From Colius striatus (Eukaryota > Chordata > Aves > Coliiformes > Coliidae), in assembly GCF_028858725.1 (NCBI RefSeq), contig NC_084762.1, forward strand, positions 8,627,374 through 8,691,373: a DNA stretch of 64,000 bases, in the 5' to 3' direction. This document shows positions 25,501 through 34,500 of this stretch, piece by piece; position 1 is the first letter of the stretch, and every line of letters begins with the position of its first letter. Both the position numbers and the translations under genes were made by a program. The notes beneath the pieces are model-generated. The model was not told the DNA's origin, did not search any database, and saw only the letters and a program-made list of their open reading frames with translations.

Positions 25501-28500
25501 CTGGTTTGTTTAATGGAATGAATTATCAGGCTAGGCATCTCTGTTTAGGAAAACAGTCAGGGAATGTTTGTTCCACATGAAAGGAGATTGCAAAGTTCCT
25601 AGATCTCTACTTTGAGCCACAAATGACTAGTGGTGCTAGGAAGATGTCTCAGATCTGCAAGGGCAGAAATTATATCCAAGTTCTTATCAGTAAAACTTTC
25701 TGTAAAGCTTTTATAGGCTGTATTTGATACAGCAGGGGCGTTGGACTTAGATGATCTTTCAAGGTCCCTTCCAACCCTTAATATTCTGTGATTCCGTGTG
25801 ATTTCATGCAGATCATTGGTCAGTTTGATTGGCAGTTTGTATTTTAAATAGAAAGTTTGCCATCTGAGCAATGATTTCAAGAAATGCTAAACCACAGACT
25901 AATCTTACCAGCTTGCTCATAGTCTAAGCCAAGGGCAGCATCTCCTATGGAATATTTAATGTGTGCCACTTCAGCAAACTTTAATACAGTGAAATAACAT
26001 TTAGACGTACTCTTCCAACGCTCTTTGAAACTAGAGAGTGTAACACATAAACAGTTGATCCAAGTTAAATCTCCTGTGTTCAGGAAGTCAACATCTTGGC
26101 ACACAGCACTCCGTTTAAGGAAGAAATCTGAGAAAAAAGATAAAGACGGCAAAAGGGAAGGCAAGCTAGAAAATGGTTACCGCAAATCCCGAGAAGGACT
26201 CGCCAACAAGGTTTCTGTAAAGGTAAGTGTTGCAAAGGTGTTGTTAATTTCCAAACCAAATTGTGTTGGGGTTTCTTTAAAAGCAGCTTCTGTCAGAATT
26301 TCACGTGGAGGAGTTAAGAGGTGGTTTAAGAGGATCTCTTCTGTCAGCCTGGAAACGTAGCTTAGGGGGTACTGCAAAAAAAAGTGGTGCAGAACTTCTG
26401 ATGTTCAGACATTTCTGAGGTCTTTGTGGGTACAGCTAACTTCAACCCATCACTTGTGCTTTCTTTCCTACCATTCTTTTAAGTTATCAAAAGGTTACTA
26501 ATTAATTCTTCAATTAATTCTTCGATTTCTTCTTTCCAGCTTCTCAACCCCAATTACATATATGATGGTAAGTAGCTTTAACTTTCAAAAGTTACACTAA
26601 ATATAGTTTGATTAAAACATTTACTTTGCTTAAATTAAACTTGATATCAATTACATCAGAAACTGAGTGATTTCTGTCAAAATATACATGGGCTTTTTTT
26701 GGATGAGACAGTTAATGAAATACATGATACTGTTCTTCAAGGTGCAAGGAACACGTTGTTGTTCACTAGTCCAGAACAACATAAAACACAATGATCATAG
26801 AATCATAGAATGGTAGGGTTAGAAGGGACCTTTAGAGATCATCTAGTCCAGCCCCCCTGCAGAAGCAGGTCCCACCTAGATCAGGTTGCAAGGAATGTGT
26901 CCAGGTGGGTCTTGAAGACCTCCAAGGAAGGAGCCTCCACAACCCCTCTGGGCAGCCTGTGCCAGGGCTCCCTCACCTCAGCAGTGAAATAGTTTTTTCT
27001 TATGTTTAAATGGAACTTCTAGTGCTCCAACTTCTTTCCATTACCCCTTGTCCTGTTGCTATATACCACAGAAAAAAGGGATGTCCCAACCTCCTGACAC
27101 CCACCCTTAATATACTTGTAAATATTAATGAGATCCCCCCTCAGTCTCCTCTTCTCCAGGCTAAACAGCCCCAGTTCCTGCAGCCTTTCCTCATAAGGAA
27201 GATGCTCCAGTCCCCTGGTCATGTTGGTGGCCCAGTGCTGGACTCTCTCCAGCACTTCCCTTTCTGTATGGAGACTATAGAATTTGAGCTTTGCTGAATT
27301 TGCAAAATAACAAGGCCAGGAGCTGGATCTGCTTCATTTTTATTCTTGCACCCAGTGGAACTTTCAGGGCCTCTCCAGTGCAGAGGCTGATCAGAACAAA
27401 GATTTGACCCTTTTGCGGTCAAACTGAGCTTTTGTCTCAATACACTGAACCAAACTTTTTGATTTTCACCTGTGTAAAGGGAAACCACCACAGTGTCAGT
27501 GGATGAGTGAGGTGTTTTCTGTTCCCTCTTGCAAACTTAGCTGGATGTAAAGGTAGCCTAGCTGAACACGTGCTGAAATACTTTTCACTGTAGGAGTTCC
27601 TCAGGTTGCCATAAACAGATTGGTTGGCTTCAGGGTTACCTGTGACATAGCAGTACTGTTGTGTCCAAGTTCATGCAGAGAAAAAAATCACTAGCTCTGC
27701 AGAGCCCCAGCAAGAGGCCAAACCATGGATGTGCTCCAAGGGTAGAAGGGTAGATAGAGCTGGGAAATTTCAAGTATATACTATTTTATCTAGTAGAAAA
27801 GAGTGAAAGGAATAGAAAAGTAGATTTATGAACTTCAGTTGGCCTAATGCCATTTGTTTTTCTTTTCCAGTTCCCCCAGAGTTTATAATACCATTGAGTG
27901 AGGTGACATGTGAGACAGGAGAGACCATCGTGCTTAGGTGTAAAGTCTGTGGTCGCCCCAAGGCTTCGGTTACTTGGAAAGGTCCCGATCATAACACACT
28001 GAGCAATGACAGTCATCACAGCATTTCGTACAGGTACAGTAATTTGTCTCATATTTAACAGGGGCTGCTGAAACTGGTCTGTTAGCTGTTTGCACCCTTA
28101 GTTCAGGATAGCTGTTGGCTTTGAGGTATGAAGATTAGGTTGCCCTCAGACAGAAGTATTTCACAGCTGAGTCTTCCCGCAAACGTTGTCTAACTTTCAT
28201 GTATGACCCAAGTGTCATATACAGAAAATTCAGCTGGTATTTCTGAATAACTGTTGCAGAAGCCATTGTGGTTCTGTCACACTGACCTAGTGCTTCAACC
28301 AGATATGCCAGAGCTGTGACGTGCCATCCTGACAGTCCCTTATTTCCATTAGTAGTGGACCATCATTTTTGAGGAAATGACTGCTTTCAGATCACACTCC
28401 AGAACTTTGCAAAGAATCATAGAATTACAGAATGGTAGGGGTTAGAAGGGACCTCTAGAGATCTAGTCCTACCCCCCTGCTAAAGCAGGTTCCCCTGCTG

Positions 28501-31500
28501 ACATGGTAATGTCAGTGTCTTCATTGTTGAAGCACGGAAATTAACATCTTTGGTTTTAACTGTGATAGAACTTAGACTAACTGGTAACTCAAACACTTGA
28601 TTAATAAGAAGGAGATGTTGCTGTATTTTGCAATGTGAAACTGCATGTTAGGAAAGGATTTTTTTCCTGAAAAAGCATTCTTTTATGCATATAAAATGTT
28701 GTTTAATGAGTAACTTCAGTGTGAAGAGATGTCTTATTTATGAATAGTGCCCTTAATTCAGAATGAAGGGGGTTTTGAGAAAACTTTAATAGAAGAGCAT
28801 GTCTCTTCTTGGAGATTGTGTCATGTAGCTCAGCTTACCTGCCAACTTGATGGCATGTTATACTCTTTCTTTTTTTACCTCCTGATGCTGTTGATTTCTC
28901 CTTTTCACTGGGTATGATTTTTTTAATGGGGAGACAGAGGTATTATGGCTACTGCATCCAGACTTTTGAGAGATTAGTAAGCATCTCATATCTAGAGAAC
29001 TGGGAATTCATTTCTAGAATTCAGTCATAAATAGAATACTAGAAAGGAATTGCACAGAGGAAGATTTAAGTAGACATTTAAAGATAAACCATCAAACAAA
29101 AAAGGATGGTTGAGCTATGAGAAAGACAAAGGAAGGAAGAGTCTGCAGAATCTCTCTCCTATGGTCTTACATAATGTAGTGCTGTCTCTGCCCTGGAGTA
29201 AATGGAAAACTTAAATCCTTTTTAGTTTCCTCCCATATTCTGAGGTCTGCAAAGCTGTGGTGAGGTGTGCCTTTTGTATTGAAGGTGGAGACCTCTCTTA
29301 ACAAGGGATAAAGTGTTAGATCAACAAAAATACAAGTGTTAGACCAGCTTCTATATGCTGGGAATCAGGGATGGAAACTAACCTTCCAGGAATAACAGTG
29401 GATGGTCATCTCGGTATGGCTTCTCATAATTTGTAGAGAAAGTAGGAATAAAAAGGGGGAAGCATTTGATTTTTCAAATACAGTGGAGCCTGGGACATGC
29501 TGAGACAAAGTATCAGTGAGGATGTTTTTCTAGTAGTCCATAGGACACCCCAAGATAGCTGATGGGCGTGAGGTGCTCAGATTCTGTTAAGACACTTCTG
29601 AAATGGCAGAGACGGTGTTTGCAATGTTTGTCCAGAGAGGGATAGAGGCTGGAGAATAAGAAATATTAAGAGTATCAAACTTTGTCTGATTTCCATGGCT
29701 TAAGGTGTGTAAAATGCCTGGGAAGTTAACGGATGCTGTTGTGTTTCCCAGTGACTTAGGAGAGGCCTCACTGAAAATCACGGGCGTCACTGCGGAAGAC
29801 GATGGTATCTACACGTGTATAGCTGCAAACGATATGGGTTCAGTTTCATCTTCTGCCAGTCTACGAGTTTTAGGTGAGCCTGTCTCTCTCCTTGCTTGTT
29901 TGGTTTTTATCTAATAGCATTCAAAGTGCCTGGTACCCAGAGGATAAGAAAAAGAAAACCCTGCCTCTTGGGCACTCCTCTGTTGGAGGGGGGAGTGGTG
30001 TTACAACTGTGCTTCAGCAGGAATCAATGCACTTTTGGGATGTAACTAATTAGATAGGATGCTTACACAGTGCTGCCAAGGTGTACATGTACCTTGTCTG
30101 TCAATACTAGTTCAAACATAGTATAATAAAATCTTATTTTCCATCTGCATTCTTAGTTTGCTCTCAGTGAACGTTACTATGCTAACACATAGAATTTCTG
30201 AAGCAGAAAGATAGTAAAAGAGTAGCATTGCTGTGTATTTTAACACATGCCTTTTCCCTCAGTTGTAAAGTCACAGTGTTCAGGAGAACATAAAACTGTT
30301 TCTTGTCTTTGAGTCAAGGTTCTACACGTCAATTACATTATTTCAATACCTGAAGTAAGGCAACCTGAGTATTTGTGGGAGAACAAAAAGGAAACTTGCA
30401 GAGATGAAAAATGGCTGTGTTTTGGAGGCAGACAGCAAAGAAGGGAAAAATGGGGTGTACTTTGGTTTAATGGTATAGGGATAAGTTTCAATGAGTGTTT
30501 GTACATTCAGTTATTCTCTTAAGTGTTCAGGATCTTCCATTTTTAGAAACAATGAAAACACAGGGAAACAGCAGGATGGCAGACTTTCCTTAAGTGCAGT
30601 TATGACAGTTGATGCTATCTAGGACCTTTAATCTATTGAGAAGTCCATATATTTATCCACTGGTGAGAATTAATTAGTAGATTTTAGGTGAAATAGCTCT
30701 GTCTCAAATTGACTTACATAAAAGAGAACAAAACATAAAGTGCTGCCTTCTGTCTTTGTACATTTGGAGACTTGTACTGTTGTCCCAAACTCCTCCAAAA
30801 CATGTTCTTTCTTCCCTTTTAAAAATAATTTTTCCATTTTCCTGGAATGTTGGAAACCAGAATGAAAGACTTGTCCCTTCCAAAACCTCATCTGAAATTA
30901 TTGGTGTTTCATAATCAGTGTTGACACTTTGAGCTCTGCCTCTTGGCAGCCACAGTTAAGTGTCTTAGTGCCAATGTATTGAGGTGGTGATTATACCCAG
31001 CACTTCCCAAGACAGACAGTAATTAAGGCCTAAGACATATGTGTTGCAATATATAAAAGAGGCAGAAGAAAAGGATTGATCTTTATGTTAATAGTTCCTG
31101 GAAAATAGAGCTTTTTTTCCAGGTAGCTGCTACCTGGTCATGTTTTTCCCCCTCCTCAGTTGCAGGTCTATAGTTGATAATAGGTATCTTACATTATATC
31201 TCATTCTTTTTGCTATTTCTTTCAACTTGCCAAGATTGCTTATTCTTGTACAGACAATTCCCACTGCACCTGAATTAGTTCCGCTCTAGAATTTGTTCTG
31301 CTGCATTGGCTGGGCTGCTGTGGTGTGTAATCCAGTTTGTCTTGCTGCCATCCTGTGTTACATGGGGATTAACACAATGGGGTGATTCCACTGATAGTAT
31401 CTCAGCCAAGGAAACTTTCTAGTCAGGGGAGTAAAAAGCTTTTGATGGACAAGAATCACTGCGAAACTGTGTGCTTTAAGGAACTAGTGTAATGACCATA

Positions 31501-34500
31501 GTCAGTATAGAAGCCCAAAACTCTGATTTGGTCAGAATTAGTCACAGAAGTCTTTTAGACTAAACTACTATCTTTCAGCCACAGTTCTTAGTCTTACTGA
31601 TCATGGCCAAGAGCAGTTGTTCACTTTCCAATCAAAACTAAACCAGAATTTGCAATGTCTTGTTTAGTCTTCAACTGGACTCCAAAAGACAGGCAGCTGT
31701 ATTTTGCTAGTCTCACAGAATCTCAAGGGCTGGAAGGGACCTCAAAAGATCATCCAGTCCAATGCCCCTGCTAGAGCAGGACCACCTAGAGTAAGGTCAC
31801 AGAGGGACTCATCCAGCTGGGTTTGGAATGTCCCCAGAGAAGGAGACTCAACTCAGCCCTACTCTTGGCCATCCTACCCTTCATTTCCCAGGTCCATAAC
31901 AGCAAAATGAAAACTTTAAGGCTGTAGCACAAGGTGTCAACGTCACAGTATGAAGTCTTTTTCAGTTCTTTGGACTTGAAGGACTTGCCATATGACTGTA
32001 GGCAATTCTTGTGCAAAGAGTGAAGTGCACTCTTTGCCTTCTGTTGCTGGAATAGTCTTTATAAACCGTCAGTGAAGTAGTAGGTTACAGAAATAATTCT
32101 CTTTCTGAGCTGCAAGAGGATGGACAATATGAGGCCTTGAGTTGTTTTTCGATATAGACATGCTCAACTTCTAAAGGAAGATGATAGATGCCAGTCTGAC
32201 TGAGGCATATTCTTCCTGAGACCTTTTTCCCAAACTGCATATGACGTCCAAATATTTCTCCTTCAGCAAATATCTGAAACAAGATATTAGTTATAATGAC
32301 AACAATTTAGTTCTGAGAAGGTTCTAATTATGTTGAATTTTGACCATACTATCTTCATCCTTTGTAGGTCCTGGAAGTGATGGGATCATGGTCATCTGGA
32401 AAGACAACTTTGATTCCCTCTACAGCGAAGTGGCTGAGCTTGGCAGGTGCGTTCTGTATGTTGGCATCCGAAACTGTTTCTATCAAAATATCATCTTCTC
32501 TTTCAAAGAATCAAATTATCTTTAAAAGGTACTTATCATATTAACCTAAAAGGACGAAATTACATTGGATTTCATAGAAATGAAGTGGAAGTGAAAATTT
32601 TATACCACCACTAGGTGGCACTGCATAAGCAGAAGGCGTTTGGGTTGAAGTGGTAGCACAGGTAAAGGGAGTTATTTCTTTTTAAGCATGGCTTGCAGTG
32701 GCTGATGCTGCTTCTATAGTGAAACCCTCCTAACCCTTTTTATTTAGGGCACAAAAATTACAGACAGAAAAGATATTATAATGGGCAAAATAAGTCACAT
32801 AATATATACATTTCACCCACTTAATAATAACCTAAAATTAGGTCTCTCTCAAGATATCTTTCAAGGTAAAAGTATGTCTCATGGTTAATTCTTTCCTTTC
32901 CATGTTGTGTTCCAGGGGCAGATTTTCTGTCGTTAAGAAGTGCGACCAGAAGGGAACCAAGCGAGCAGTAGCCACTAAGTTTGTGAATAAGAAGTTGATG
33001 AAGAGAGACCAGGTTACCCATGAACTTGGAGTCATGCAGAATCTCCAGCATCCCCAGCTCATTGGCCTTCTTGACACCTTTGAGACCTCCACCAACTACA
33101 TACTAGTGTTAGAAATGTGTGTGGACTCTTAATATTACCTGTAAAATGCAATCTCTGCAGCTGCCTTTCTGGGGCACTTCTAGTGGTTGATGAATAAGAA
33201 ACTTTCAGATTCCATAGAAGTTGGAAAATATCTAAGTAAAACATTGCAGTTGTTAAGTGCTATTATTAAAATGTTGAGCTCAATACTCAGAATAAAACAA
33301 CCTGAGATATGAAACTGATATGTGATTATCTTGCTCCGAATGTCTATTCAGAGCAAGATAAGGAATTATTTTATATCAAGTGACTGCGCAAGTGACTTAG
33401 GAATATTGTGATCTGGTAGCTCATATCTCCTCTTCATACCCTAGTCCTCTGTCCTGTTGGTGCTGCAAACTGCAGTTATTCCTGTAGTCTATGGCCTGTT
33501 ATGTTTTTCTCTCAGTTATGATGTGTGGATTAACCCCTGTAATTCCAACAGGGCTGACCAGGGTCGCCTTCTAGACTATGTTGTGCGATGGGGAAACCTT
33601 ACGGAAGGGAAGATCAGACTCTACCTGGGAGAGATTCTGGAAGCTGTGCAGTATCTTCATAACTGCAGAATAGCACATTTGGACCTAAAGGTGAGGAGTG
33701 AATGGGATTCCTGGCAGTGCAGGCCTATCTGGGCATAAAAACCTCTTTCTTTGCTTTGAGACTGTGTGAAGGTTATGGGTCACAGCTCCATCCCCAAATG
33801 CTTTATATGACTCACAGCCTGCAAAGCAGAAATGTTGAATTCCCAGTGCTTTCTCCTTAAAGCTTGCTGGCCCTGTGTGGTCCTTTGTGCTGGAAATAAC
33901 TGCTGACAGGAACAGTTCTGTTTGATTTTTAGTTATTTGTTTGTTCATGTGTTTACTTTCTGAGAAACTTGCAGCAGACGTCCATTGCTTGCTCAAGAAG
34001 CTCAGGATTGTTGTGAAAGAGGCTCCTTTTCCTCTGTTCCTGCAAATCTGTTTCTCATCTTTGCACTCTGAGGGCTGTGTTATCTGTGTGACAGATGCTC
34101 TTTGAGTCTCTGTTCTACTCCTTGACTTTTACTTGAGCCACGGGGATTTGATGCATTTGAGTAGGAAAAGCTATATTACAAGGTCCTAATCTGAATAATC
34201 ATTAAAAACTTGGGGTTTACACTTTTTTTCCCACCTGTATTTGAATAATAAGGAGTTTTAGCTTTGACAAGTCATCTTTGTAGACAGGGTCTCTTTAGCC
34301 AGAAGGAGTCACAGTGAGGAAGAGCAAAAAGAGCCTGCATCTTCCCTCCACGTTCTGTTTTCCAAGCAGAACCAGTCTGGTCTTTGCACATCATGGAGAC
34401 TCCAAATTTAATGGGGTTTTTTTGGTGCTACGTGGAGCTCAACAGTACTTTTTACAGTCTTAGAGTACATACAGATGAACTAACTAAAAACCAGTTGTAG

